A DNA stretch of 64,000 nt from Pipra filicauda (lineage: Eukaryota; Chordata; Aves; Passeriformes; Pipridae), in NCBI RefSeq assembly GCF_003945595.2, contig NW_024104378.1, positions 1,116,489-1,180,488 on the forward strand, written 5' to 3'. Positions 37,214-49,919 of the stretch are shown here, piece after piece. A program made the translations under genes and the position numbers. Position 1 is the stretch's first letter; each line of letters starts with the position of its first letter. The notes under the pieces were generated by a model. The model saw only the letters and a program-made list of their open reading frames with translations. It did not search any database and was not told the DNA's origin.

Positions 37214-40200
37214 CACTGCAGTGTTTTAACACTTCTGTGCACTCGGAAAAAAAAGTCACGATCTGGTCTTTAAGATTTTGTGAGAACTGACAAATTTGGT
37301 CAAGGGTGAGATTTTGCAAATGCTGTTAAAAACACTGCTTTTCGTGTGGCAACATGTTCTTTTATACTGGAACACATCCTAAATTTTCACACATGTGCAG
37401 GAAGTGAAATCACACCTTTTTATGGTAGAAACAGCTTAGCACACTGAAATGACAGCTTTTGCCTGTAAAAAAATGCCTTTAGCTTTTGTGAAAATCAGTG
37501 AATTATTTGATGCAAAGCCACAACGTGTTTCATCAGCAGCACAATGGATTTTAATGCAGCTCTTCCTTGAAAAGAGCCTGAGAAAGATGGAGATCGGCAG
37601 ACACCACCACTGTATATCAGCCTCGCAGTCCAAATATGCTGTACAAGGTTTAAGTGCCTTTTCAAAAGACTTTTAATTTAATGGTGTCTTCTAAGTCTTC
37701 CTTTTCCCTTCTTCCTCATCTTCAAAGTCTATTATTTCCTCTCCTTTGATCCCAAAATTTCATCCCATGGTATTTTTAACTCTCCCTGCCCCCACCAGAC
37801 TGACTCCCATCCCCACTCCGTTCCACATGTGGCTGCACGGCCGCTCCGTCTGCCTCCCCCTACCACCCAGGGAAGCCAAGGGACACGCTGACTGTAGTAT
37901 GACTAGAGCTCTCTGACATGCTTCAGTGGTACCTGCATGTCCTGAGTTAAAGACAACCCAGTGTGTATCCTGTCCAGCAGGACATTTGATACCCCTGCTG
38001 TCATAATTTTCAGCGGGACCAACCGCTGCAGCATCTGGAAGACCAATGAAATTTGCTTTTGTTGAGAAATTCGTTTTGTAGAGCTTATAGCTGGATATAC
38101 AACTGGGAAGAAGATGTATTCTATTTCTAAGTTTGCTTCTTCACGGGACAGGAGTTGCAGTAAGGTGAGATGGGTTGCCATGAGTTGCTCTGTTCTCTCT
38201 CAAGCTACACCATTCTCAAATGTATTTTCCCTTTCCTCTCCCCCCTCTTGAACATCTGTGTGTGCTTCTCTTCCCTTCAGCCACCGAAAAATCTGTAGAT
38301 TTGGAGGAGACTTACCATTGCTGCTCTTGGAGAAGCTCTCAAAGTGGACTCCTGCTTTCAGCATGTGGGTGCTTGGCGGGAGTCAAGAAGAGTCACTGCA
38401 TGCCCTCAATGGGATGCAAAGTCATTTCAGCTTCTGTGCTGTCATTGAGGGCCTAAACTGTGGCACAGGAACACTGAGAGAAGCAGCATAATTTACAGTA
38501 GTTGAAATACAAAAGTAAATCTTTTAGTAAGCAAAATGCACACATGCTCTGCCTTGCATTTGCAGGTACATCCAAGTGTGTGGGAAAGGGTACAGGTGAA
38601 ATAGTTTTTTGTACAAGTTTCTGGGCAGGTCGAATGGGCAGGATCTGAACTGCCCATTGAAGGAGAGGTTTCAAGCCTGCCTGTAAGTCAAATAACCAGC
38701 TTTCTAACCACACACATCCCACATCTACGTTTTTGTGTTCTGCAGCTTTCATGTTGGTCAAATAAAAAGCATCAGCACCACATCTACTTGTTTGCATTGA
38801 GGACCAATATGTTTTCTTTGCACTTTAAATACTGTTTAGAGCTCTCTTTATGAGCTTCAATTAGGAGTTTGCTATGGAGGGCTTATTAGAGCAGTTTTAT
38901 TGGTACTTTAACACATTTTCTTTGTTAAAAGCTAGTTTAGAAGCTAGTTTAAGAAGCTCATAAATGGAAGCCACAGTGAGCTGTCTGTTCCACTTGACAA
39001 ACACACAACAACAGGCCTCCCAAAGGCTTCCTCAAGTCACCTGGTCCACCCCTCTGTTAGCATCTGCAGCGAACCCCAACATCTGCTGGGCTCCCAGGAA
39101 AGGGAGTTTCTTGGGAACCTCAGGGAATAAATATTAATTATAGGGGAAAAAGCCACCCCAAACTGGAAGTTTTGCATTTGGCATAAACTTAAGACGTGGG
39201 AGACATCCAGTCAATGTGGTACGCAGAGCAATGAGGTCAAAAAAACAAAGAGATCACCCAGGTTAGTTTCGCCACCAGAAGCAGAGGTCCAAACTGGGAT
39301 TAAGCAAACTTTTCCGCTACTCAGCTATTATATCTGGGGCTTAGGCTGGAGAAAGCCATAACATTGGGTCACCTTCTTTCCTGGACGCAATCTGAGGGAA
39401 GTCTTCTTCTTGTCTCTGTAAACTCCACACTGGAGTGGACATAGTTGAAAGACCTCTTCCCTGGACAAAGTGCAGTGGAGAGCAGCCAAGGGGCCATGTA
39501 CATCCTCAGTCCCACACATGTCCGCTTGCCTCTGGAGCAGAAACTGTGTTCTAGTTTCTGCTTTCTCTCTCAGTATAGTTCTTGTTTTAAAGACACCTGT
39601 ATCTGAATTGTGGCTACTGAGGTGTCCTCTGGGAACAGGGAAAGATGCTGCAGCAGAGGAAGGGATGTGAAGGCTTGCCCAAGAGCACTGCCCACCCTGA
39701 AAGGCACCTACAGCCAGCCCCTCTCAGATGGCAGGACAATTGAAACTAATTCATGTTTTGGATTCCCCCTCCTGTGCTGTAGCTCTTTTGGAATGTGGAC
39801 AGCCCAGCCCCACTGGCTCCCTGCAGCTCTCTGGTTCCCCCAGGCAGCGTCTCCCCTGCAGCCGGACCCCCGGCTGAGCAGCTGCCCCGTCAAACATCAG
39901 CAGCTGCCATGTTGGCACGGCTGCCATCCGCCAGCCAAAAAGGCACCATCAATCCCCCATATCCATCTTTCTGCAAACGCCTGCAAAGCCCCGGCCCACA
40001 GGGTCTCACTGCAGAAACCCCAGCCGTGACTGCTGCAGAGAGCTTAGGAGTAGGTGGAAAGTATCTCCCCCAAACCCCTCGGGGAGTGCTACAGAGTATC
40101 TAAATAAGAGTTTAGATATCTGTTTCATTAGCTACATTTCTATTTTCCTAGGAAAAGTATGCAAGTAAATATTTTCTCCAGACTTTTTTCTTTTCTCTCC

Positions 40201-42800
40201 ACTTTTTCTTGGCTCATTTTTTCTCTCTAAACATACAGTACATCACTCATGGTGACTTAAATAGTGAAAACTGTCTACAGTTTATCTAAGGATCAAACAG
40301 CTGTTGTCTTCACAGGCCTTTTTTATTAATATGAATTAATGTTTTCCAACTTATTTCCTACATTTCTGCTGGGAAGAATAACCCTTCCCAGAAGCATTCT
40401 TTGGCAGATAGCAAAATAATTTGAGTAGCAGATATATGATCTCATTTTTCTCTGGACAGATTACAAATTGGAGATTGGCTAAAAGCAGATGAACACAATA
40501 AGTTTTTTAATCTTGCAGTGATTTCATGTGCCTAAATGCTTCAACTGCCTACACTTTCCAGCCTATGAGCTGCATCCCTAAGCACTTATACTGTCTCTAA
40601 TTACGGAGGATACCATGGTCTGTATTGACTGTAATGGAAGACAGAGTAGGTTCTTTCCATTCCTATTCACGGCAGAGATCTCTGAGCATTAACCACTTGC
40701 TTGACCAGTGTTTCTCAGATGAAGTGCTTTGGAAATATCAATTTTCAAGTCCTACTCCAGCCCAACATTCACAGAAATAGGTTGCTTTTGACAAGATGGA
40801 CTAGTCCTTCTCTGCAGCTGGATCCTGCAAACTGGGTCTGGAGGTAAAGACATAAAAATGCTGCCTTAGAAATGTTCTAGGATTATCTTCCAGAGGCAGT
40901 CTTTACTGCTTTAAACTGCTTTAAACAACTATATGGAGAGTCTTTCTAAAAGATTGCTGTTGAGTCTGAGAGCTTTCCTGGATTTATTAATATGAGCTTT
41001 AATATGGCACCGAGACATTTGTCACTTGATGTATGTGTTCTTGAAGCTCTTGCTGATCCTACGTAGTTATGGCAGTAACACATGAACCAGTACACTCTCA
41101 TGTCTCCCCATTTCAGAAACAAGTAATTATGCACACCTCTTCCACTGAGAACTGAAGGTCTCTGTGATTTGCACCCAAGGTAGTGATGGTTTTCAGAGAC
41201 ATAGCAGATGAAAAAGAAACTGTTGACTCTCAACTCCAATTATTTCTCCTTTTGGAGAAGGTTTAGAATTAATTTTCAATTGCATTTACTCAGTTGCATT
41301 ACATCACTAAATACACTGTTGAATATGAGGAGGCTTTCATGTAAGTTTTGTGTTCCTTAATAGCCATTGTTTTTTCAGTGCTTTTCCTTAGTAAAGTCAA
41401 GAATGATAAAAAACTAGGAACACAGTCTCTTCTGCATCTGAAATTATATTTCAGTATAATTCCTGGAAATCCTGGAGCAGGTAGTTCCTTTTGCTTCTGT
41501 GATATTTGATAAGCGGTGTATATGAACTGATAAGTTGATGGGAAAACTCTCTGATTTCTTGGAGCCTTGCACCAGATCTCTGCTCCATCAAACCACACAG
41601 AAAGGCTGAAAAATATTGGGAAGGTTGCTCTTTTCCTTATGAAAAATGACTGAATGGAGAATTCTGTTCAGCTACAACAGGCACTGGTGCAACTGGGAGG
41701 CCCTGACATTTGTGGTAGGTCTGTTACTGCCGTGAACTGAGCGCAGGTTGGACACAGTGCATGTCATGACCTGCACTGTGCTGTGGTAATTTAAACTGGA
41801 GTGATTTATTTAAATCTGTGCCAATTTTGCACTTCAGTTCCTTTTTCTTTCTTTTCATTTAATATAATTCTCTCTGGTTTCCTACTTGCCTTCTTGACTA
41901 TTTTCTTCATTCAAGAGGGTTTTTGTGTATGTAGGTGATAGGAATAGCTGAAGGAAACAATACAAGATTTTATATTGTAAGAGACACGTCATATTAGAGT
42001 GACCTTCACAAAATCGATTTCTTGGCACCTCAGTCTCCTTCAGGCCTTGCACGTAGCTGCAAACCAGTGGGCAGGTTTTCATCAGTATCTTTAATCAGGT
42101 TTCAAGACACTATAAAAACACAACAAAAATCATAAAAATTCCTTTTGTCTCAAACACATACCTTAGCAGTAAGGGATGTATCCCTAAATATTTCCTCAGG
42201 AAAAATTAATGAAGCAAATTAAAAGAAAAATTCTTTCAAGCTGTTCCAAACAAACTCATTTCACAGCCTTTTATCATGCTTCCTTGCCATTTGGGAAATT
42301 TATTTAAGTTATTAAAAAATTCCCTAAAATTCTCAGCTGAAAAGTTGGCTTCTGTTTTTTCTACAAACCTAACTCACCTGATTTGTCAGAACAGCTCGAA
42401 AATGAAGTGCTAACTGGTGGGTTTTATTGAAAGGAAACCAAGTGGAACAACATATGTATTTTCTTAGGAAACTAAAAAGCTCACAGTCCTGTGGTGTTCC
42501 TTGGGGTAAATTCTTTGTTATGAATTACAACCTGCTTACTGATGAGTTGTTAATAAAAAGTAGACCTGCTGGGCCATTATTTTTTTCCACACAGTATACC
42601 CACTTTAGCTTTTTTTAAAAACGTTTTCATTAATACACTGAGTGTGAATAAATCTGTTTCCAATTTGTAATTGTTTTCCCTTCATCTGGACATTAATTTA
42701 TTGCCAAATCTAACACTCTTCTATTTTTAATATCCCTCCAAACTGAAGAGCTGTTTTGAAAAGAAAGAGATTAGAAGAATGCAGGATAGTGGGAAGGATA

Positions 42801-42930
42801 TCTCTCTCTCTCTCTTTCCTTTCTCTTTTTTCTTTCTTCTTTCTTCTCTCTTATTTTTTTAAATCTCTCTTTCATCTTTTGCTCTTTCACCCTCTCATTC
42901 TTTTTTTCCCTTCTTTCTCCCTCTCTCTCC
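42801..42930 (+). repeat. (CT)n microsatellite and pyrimidine tract
   Basis: It begins with a run of CT dinucleotides, then CTTTT / CTTCTTT units, a short AT interruption at about 42853-42861, and ends in CTCTCTCTCC. The strand asymmetry (purine-rich minus strand) is of the H-DNA-prone type. Confidence 0.9.
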
Positions 42931-44000
42931 TAGATCATATCCCAGAATCTGGGACCAGGAGAAAGGGGCGGTGTGGTTCTCCTGGGGCCCCACTGTGTTT
43001 GGAAACAACGGCCGCCAACTGAACTCATACATAGTAGACAAAATGGTTGAAAGAAACACTGGAATCAAAGTAGAAACAGATGGTAACCTGAGGTGGCAGT
43101 ACAACTTCATTTACTGTGGGATGGCTTTCTATTTATTTGATTAGTTTGTTTATTTTCTGGCTAAGCCTCTCTTTGCACATGTGAGCCTCCTTCCTCACTC
43201 ATTACTGCACTGTAATCTGGGCTATAACTGCAAATCTCATTTGGGGAAGAAAATGAAGGGATTAAACAGAAGGCAGTCAAATGTCAGTATATTTCAATGG
43301 ATATTATTAGCAAGTGGCTCTCTTCCTGTTTTGGTTCTACACTTTTGAATGTATTCACATGAACTGAAGACATGAGTCCACCCCCTAATGATGGAGCACT
43401 AAAATCAGAGTCAAGAACATCTGTGGAATCAGCAAAAAACTGTCTATTTTTTAGGCCTGTTTCTTACTATAAGGAGGAGAAGGATGTATGGAGGAGAGAA
43501 AGGTGAAAGGAGGTTCAAGTGGTTCCTGTAGTGTTTTCAGAAGCAGCAGCTACGGATAGTGGCAAACCTCTTGGCAGGCTTTAGGCTTATGCTTGTGAGG
43601 AAAGATCACAGGAGAGGGAGGGAGATGCATAAAATAAAAGCAGTTGAAGCAGTCCTCCTTAGATGTAGGGGGTCCAGCTAACAGCTCAGACATGGTGGCT
43701 TTGAGGGATGCTGCACACAGCAAGCAGCAGAGTCATTACCAGGAGCACACAGGCATGTGGGAGGCATATGCCCTGTGATGTTCTGCAGCAATCTGCAGTG
43801 TCCAGCTGCCCTGGCCAGGAGAGCTACCTCCAGAGAATGGGATATTTGCATGTAATTTCTACGTGGTCTTCCACATACCACCTGTTTGGCTTCGTAAAAG
43901 CCTTTTCCTCAGACTTTCATCTCCCCTAGGATCCCAGGCCATGGTTTTGAGGTACAAATAGACATCAGTAGCCTCAGGCTCCCTCGTGGTCAGAGGGAAC

Positions 44001-44690
44001 CACAGAATCACAGACTTAGAGAATTATTAGGGTTGGAAGGGATCTCTGGAGATCTTCCAGTCCAACCCACCTGCCAAACACCGAACCTGGAGCAGGTTAC
44101 ACAGGAATGTGTCCAGGACGGTTTTGAACGTCTCCAGAGAGGAGCCCTCAATGTAAAGAAGTTCTTCATCATGTTGAGGTAGAAGTTCTTGTGTTTATGC
44201 CCATTGTTCCTCATCCTGTTGCTGGGCACCACTGAAAAGAATCTGGCACCATCCTGTTGCCACACACATCAATATATTTATAACAAGATCCTCTCTCAAT
44301 CTTCTCTTCTCTAGGTTAAACAGGCCCAGCTCCCGCAGTCTATCCTCATAAGAAGATGCTCCAGACCTCTAAACATCTTTGTGGCCCTGCACTGGACCCT
44401 CTTCAGTAGCTCTTTGTCTTTCTTGCACTGAGAAGACCAGAACTGGACAGAGTACTTCAGATGGGGCCTGACTAGGGCCAAATAGAGGGGGAGGATCACC
44501 TCCCTCAACCTGCTGGCCACAGTCTTCCTGATGCACTCCAGGATACCAAAGGAGTACTGCCGGCTCATAGTTAACTTTTCATCCACCAAGACTCCCAGGT
44601 AACTCTGCAGAGTTACTTTCTAGTAGGTCCGCCCTCAACCTCTACTAGTACTTTGGGTTATTCCTCCTCAGGTAGAGTACTCTGGGAAGG
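44001..44690 (-). mobile_element. CR1 LINE, 5'-truncated, with relic reverse-transcriptase C-terminus
   Basis: Read on the minus strand this is the 3' part of a chicken-repeat-1 non-LTR retrotransposon. It contains the end of the reverse-transcriptase frame (44589-44311 carries [16 protein letters not shown], then [10 protein letters not shown] and RGLEHL, all typical of CR1 ORF2), then FSVVPSN (near 44230), and a 3' UTR ending in TCTGTGATTCTGTGG-like 8-base units near 44001. The plus-strand phrase GGGTTGGAAGGGATCTCTGG is the familiar antisense 3' end. The upstream part (44600-44690; LVDEK and the preceding GGAATAACCC region) is also CR1. The frame is broken and shortened, so it is a dead copy. 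Exact 5' break is uncertain by about 30 bases. Confidence 0.93.
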
Positions 44691-44699
44691 AAGAGCAGT

Positions 44700-47580
44700 C
44701 ATGTTTTTCCTCCTTCAAAAACTCCCAGGTTTCCAGGGAGGAAGGCGGATATTGAAGTCAGTACCTTTCTGGGTACCTTGGCTGATATTAGTCAAGGATA
44801 ATTTTTAGGCTGTACCAAGCAGACAGTGTCCGGGCTCTCGGACTCATCCCTGCTACAAAATCAGGGGGACTTGGACATTACTGGCATTGTTTTGTAATGT
44901 ATTAAACACAGTCAGGACATGGATGAAAGCACCAAAATAGATAATTGTATGTATGGTGTTTGCACAACGATTGCACCCACTGCACATACCAATGCCAGGT
45001 GTAGTTCTGTGATGGACTAAATGTGCTTATCTGAAAACTCCTGGCAGCACTTGCAGGTACTTTTTATTACTCAGGTGACAGCATGGTAGCACAGGCTGGA
45101 TGACATAAAATAAATCGAAAGAAAAAAGAAACAAACTTTTCCCCTGCTCCCACATGGTGCCAGTCATCAGTCCCTCAATGTAGCGATGATTCTTCATCGC
45201 CCACTGGGATGTGGGGAGTGGTGGCGACCCAGCACATTGCAGAGAGCAATTGCAGATTTTCTAGAGAGCAGTTGCAGAATTTCTTTGTCTCCAATGGTTT
45301 TGACCGCAACTTCTGTTGCCTCTGCTCCCCCAAAGATGCTGGTTTTCCCACTGTGTGAACTGTACACTTTCACAAGCCAGAGAAACTGATGCAGACACAT
45401 TTTATATCTCAAATATTTTTCTTTTTCTTTTTTTCTTTTTGTTTAAACCACAGTTAATTCTTCCCTTTTGCCCTGCGTTATAGGACTTGTGTCCGGAAAC
45501 AATAGGAGCCTAGCACCTTCCCATATGATCTCTTTCTTCGTTTTAGCTGCTTGTAAAAACCTATCTTGGTCCCTTGAGTCCTAAAGAGTAATAAGTCTGT
45601 TGCCTCCACAATTGCCTGCTCCATCTGGGACTCTCATTGGGATTCAGTCCACACATTCAGTTCAGGTGGGATCTTCAGAAAAATCAATAACCAACATGTC
45701 TGGCAGCACTTTACTGCATGGTATCTGTGTCCTGCTTCCTGGCTGGGACTCTCAAAATACTGATGTTCTGTTGAATTGGATTTTTTTCCAAGGTTTCCAG
45801 CCACCTCTCTGTAGCTCTGTGATTTTTTTTTTTCCAGTTGACTGTAATCTTTCTCTCATAATCTGTACAGAGATGGCTATTCTTCCTGCTTCACCGTTTT
45901 CCCTCTAACTGAGGCCCTGCAGTTTGCAGTGTTCAAATTACAGCCTTCAGTATTATTGAATGTTGCTGCTACTTTGGAAAGTCATGGGTGACTGCAACCT
46001 GACAGTGACATCCTCTGCTGCTGCCAGCATGCTCCATCCACAGCACAGTGGACTCGATGAGGGAGCATGGCTATGGGATGGGCTGCGCTCCAGTGTTAGC
46101 TGGGCAGTGGGGGAGATGCGTGGCATTGCTTATCTAGGGTCATGTTTATACTGAAGATAGGGTGGTAGTGTCACCCACAAATGCTAAGCCATCTTTAAAT
46201 TCACTTGCTTGGGTATGGTTAACAGCCTGCCTGAGGCAGCACAGAACTGTAGAACAGCACAAGCTGTAAAACTGCTAAAGTACCTGGACCTCATCCACAC
46301 TGTGCTTTTGGATACTGCTGCTAGGTTGGGGTTAAGGACTGACTGATAATGTAGGCCTATGTGGCTGCAGCTAATGCAATGAGCTGCTGTGCTGCTGTTC
46401 CCCTAGGGAAAGGAACAGAGTTCCATGCTGGATGAAAATGACCCTTTTGACCCTGTTCGTGTGAATTCAGCCATTCATACTTGGGGAAATACCACTGCTG
46501 TTTTAGTGAGGGGAAGGTGAGATGCAAGGAGAGAAATGCCTGATTTTCCCCCACATTGGCCATCTCTACCTCTTGCTAGTGGATATGTAATGTAGCCTGC
46601 TCAGCACTTTTGAAGAAATCAAGCCTCAGCCGACTTAAAGTCATAGAGGCAATACCTAGAGACACCATTGTCCCAGGCAACACCTGGGACACCATTTTTC
46701 CACTCTCAGAAGCAAGCACTAATAAAGCTTTCCAGTGTTGAAAATGGTCTGATTTTGTGTAATTATTCATTCTTCTGAGAATGGCCCTGACTCAGTGCTT
46801 CCGAATGCTTTTGAACCCAAAGTCTGCAGAAAGCTGTTGGTCTGTGCAATACAGAGTTACCTTCTTTGCTTATGTAGACCTCCTACTTTGTAAGTAAGGA
46901 AGGCTGTTAGCGACTCTGGGTTTCAGTTTCCCCTGCTATCACACTTGTTTCTCTTCAAGGAGTAGGAAGGGTAAGTACTGAGGTCCCCTGGAGAGATCAG
47001 GGCCCCTTATCTCTGGTGTAACTCTCTCTGCAAACAATGATAAGCAACTGCGCTTTTGCGACACCAAACACTGGCATGGTTTCAGCTCTAGACATGCCCT
47101 TGCTGCCAATCAGCATAAGTATTAGCGATTTTAACCTGCCCTTTTCCACTGTTCAAAAGTCAAAAAGGCACTCTGAGCTGGCCACTGAAGGACCAAGTAG
47201 CTTTCCAGCCCTGTGGAGATGGTGTATGAGTTGGCTTTGGAGTACCTGAATTCTGTCATCTAACAGTATGGCATCTTCTGTATAAGACAGGATGCCTCTC
47301 TAATGCAGCATCAGTGAAAATTCTTCAAAGACATGTCGAAATTTTGAATTATCTATATTTTTTGCATTTTTACATTATATGTGGATTGAAAAGAAAAGGA
47401 ATCCCTTTTTTCAAAAGAAATGGGTCTAGGTTAATTATTTTCCACAGTATTGGTATCTGACAATAAGGCTTTTAACTAAAAATACAATGCCCAATATGTG
47501 GGCATTTCTTGTTTAGAAATAACTCTTTGCCATATGTTAGAACAAAACAATATGTTAAAATAAAAAAAGATATGTTTAGA
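44700..47580. other. Non-coding stretch, no gene seen
   Basis: No exon or named repeat is recognised. A CT-rich run lies at 45419-45442. The minus frame 45194-45412 contains the string EVAVK, which resembles a kinase lysine motif but has no supporting context. Confidence 0.5.
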
Positions 47581-47594
47581 AAAAAAAGATAAAA

Positions 47595-47830
47595 TGGATC
47601 CTAAAGGTCTAGCCCAACTCCTTGTCATGTTGAAACCAACAAAGCATCATCTACAAATATTTGCCCCATGTTTATTTAAATTCATGAAATAACTGTTGTG
47701 TGTTGATAACTTCATATTCAGGAAATTTTCTTCTGTCTGATATCCATTTAAAACATTCATTGCTGATTTCTTCTGTACTTCTCACAGAGCTTCTGGAGAA
47801 GAATCAAGCACATTGTCTTTTTTAACTTTT
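47595..47830 (-). mobile_element. Possible very old LINE 3' end (CR1/L2-like)
   Basis: Plus-strand phrases such as GGTCTAGCCCAACTCC, then CAGGAAATTTTCTTCTG and GATATCCATTTAAAACATTCATTGC (near 47718-47762), follow the order of antisense CR1-type 3' ends. Divergence is high and chance similarity cannot be excluded. Confidence 0.25.
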
Positions 47831-49919
47831 TTTCGATGACTAGAATATCCTTACGGTTTTGTTTATGATCACTTCTTAGCACTAGGTCCGTGGTGAAACA
47901 GTACCATTGCACTATGGCACCGTAGAGAACTCCAGTTTAGCAAATTCAGAATAGAAAAGGCTTGTCCTTAGGACCATTACCAAAAAAAAAAATCTATGAG
48001 TAAAAGGCAAAGCACTGCATGACTACTCCATTGGCTATAAAGATAAAAAGAAAATCTTCATATGGCCTGCATATCAAAATGCAACTTGTTTGGATACATT
48101 ACAGGGAAAAAATCAGCCAAGAATACAAAATAAAACGTTGAAGTATGTTTTTCACCTCATCTACCCTTGATTAATGTTAAAGTACATGAGCAAAAAGGGA
48201 AAAAAAGAAACTTTTATTATTTTATTACTTTAGTGCCATAGTAAAACTCAAAATATTCCTGACCATTGAAAATCTAAGGCACTTCATGTTTAGCACATAA
48301 GTGACTGGGGAAAACTTCTACTTGAAAAGGTGTGTGATTCTATTTATTTTTAGGTGAATTTCCTGTAAGCATTTCCTTAAGTATCATTAGAACCTGATGA
48401 TCAGCACAGTTTCTTGTCATACCATTCTCCTGTATCCTGGTCCATGCCACGTAGCCCATTTTACATTAATCAGCCTTCCCAAGCTCTGATTCATAAAACT
48501 GCTATGAACTGCAGGCATTTACAACATGTGATATTTAGCAGGCATAAATTATCTGCGATGAAGGAATTTGAGGCATTTTTTTTTCAAGTAAATATCTATA
48601 TATGTTCCTTATGGCCATGCTGGACTTAATGAATCTGATCTTATTTCATCTCAGGAGCAAAGATGTTTCAGGCTGATTAACGGAGAAACTTGGCTCAGGC
48701 CACAGACTCTGTATGAGAATTTGATGATTATTAAACCATAGAAACTGTGTGGAAACACTGCTTGAGGTCCCATGATCAGTGCAGAGCAGATGGACAGGAA
48801 AACAAATACATAATTTTCCCTGTACTGTTCCTGAAAATTAGAATCTTTTTGGTAGTTTTTGGTAGTTTTCTTGTAAGGCAAAATAAATCAAAAAAACATT
48901 TCAAAGGCAACTGTTGCACCAGAGCTCTGAAGTGCCAGTGAAAGTCAAAGGGACTAAGCAAGCAAGTTTGAACCTCTGAGCTGCAATGTCTATGTCCCAA
49001 GCCTCCATCCCGGAGGAGGTTATAATTCTTCCAATCTTCCAAGCTATTTTTTCTTTTTATAAAGCAGGCAGTTTTTGGAAGGAGCTAACTGACCGGAAGA
49101 AATGACTGGAAATTCAAGATTTCTGTTTTGTGTGACAGTGCGGCATGTTAAAAAAGATTTCACTCTCACAGAAAGGAAAAAATCTCTGTCTCATGGAGAA
49201 GAAACTTCTGGCAACTTTTTCCCTTCAGGAATGTCAAGATAATTTCTTTTAAGTTCTAAAAAATGAAACAGAGCAGCCAGCTACCCCACCACAACTTCCT
49301 CTGTACAGGTTGTCATGGAGCCTAAGCGATCTGGACGATTTGGACTCCAGGGGAATTATTTCCTTCTTGAACTAAAATGAATTGAAACAGACCTGAGATA
49401 GTTGTCCTTGTCAAAGATATTTACATGTATTTACACAGTTGATCAGGTCGGTTGGACAACAAAGCCAAAAAATATTTTTTAACTTACAGGTTTCCAGACA
49501 ACATCTCCACCCTGATTGATAAATTGTTCCTACTTGCTCCTAAATCGTTTAAATCGTTCTCTAGGTATGAAAACCTCTTGGCTTAAAGTGCTTCTCAGGA
49601 GGATGGCTGAACTGCACTAAAACACAAAAAGGAGCTAGTCAGACTGGAATAGTTGCCTCCCTGATACCTTCCCCAAAAGCTTTATGTAGTTTACAGATGC
49701 TTTTTGACCTAATCAGTGTTATTAGTTCTTGGTTGGACCTATCTGTACTGGTCATGAAGTCCCTAGGGAGTCTAACCTATTTATTTATTGTTCTTTGTCA
49801 AAATTTCCAGGAAATCACAATTTCCAAAAGACTAAAGCAAAAGCGAACACAAAGTAGCTCCATGTATGCATATGTTTCTATATTTAAATCACTGCTGATT
49901 GTGTATATGTATGTTTTTT

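Larger units (their letters stand above)
34090..43990. other. Non-coding stretch with pyrimidine tracts
   Basis: No exon is recognised. It contains the tracts at 37061-37213 and 42801-42930 and the small hairpin at 35281-35314. Frames up to 139 codons (39610-40029, plus) sit in a GC-richer patch (39650-40080), with plus and minus frames overlapping and no domain visible. A small tandem repeat of AAGCTAGTTTA lies near 38930-38955. Confidence 0.5.

Noticed and set aside
39610..40029. 139-codon plus frame in a GC-richer patch
   Set aside because: A minus frame overlaps it, composition is proline/alanine-rich by base content, and no domain is visible.
44992..45005. ATGCCAGGTGTAGT shared with the LTR left boundary (32961-32974)
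   Set aside because: A single 14-base match is expected several times by chance in a 64-kb self-comparison, and no LTR sequence follows it.
45194..45412. 72-codon minus frame containing EVAVK, like a kinase lysine motif
   Set aside because: No glycine loop, no further kinase motifs, and an equally long plus frame covers it. A five-residue match is chance.
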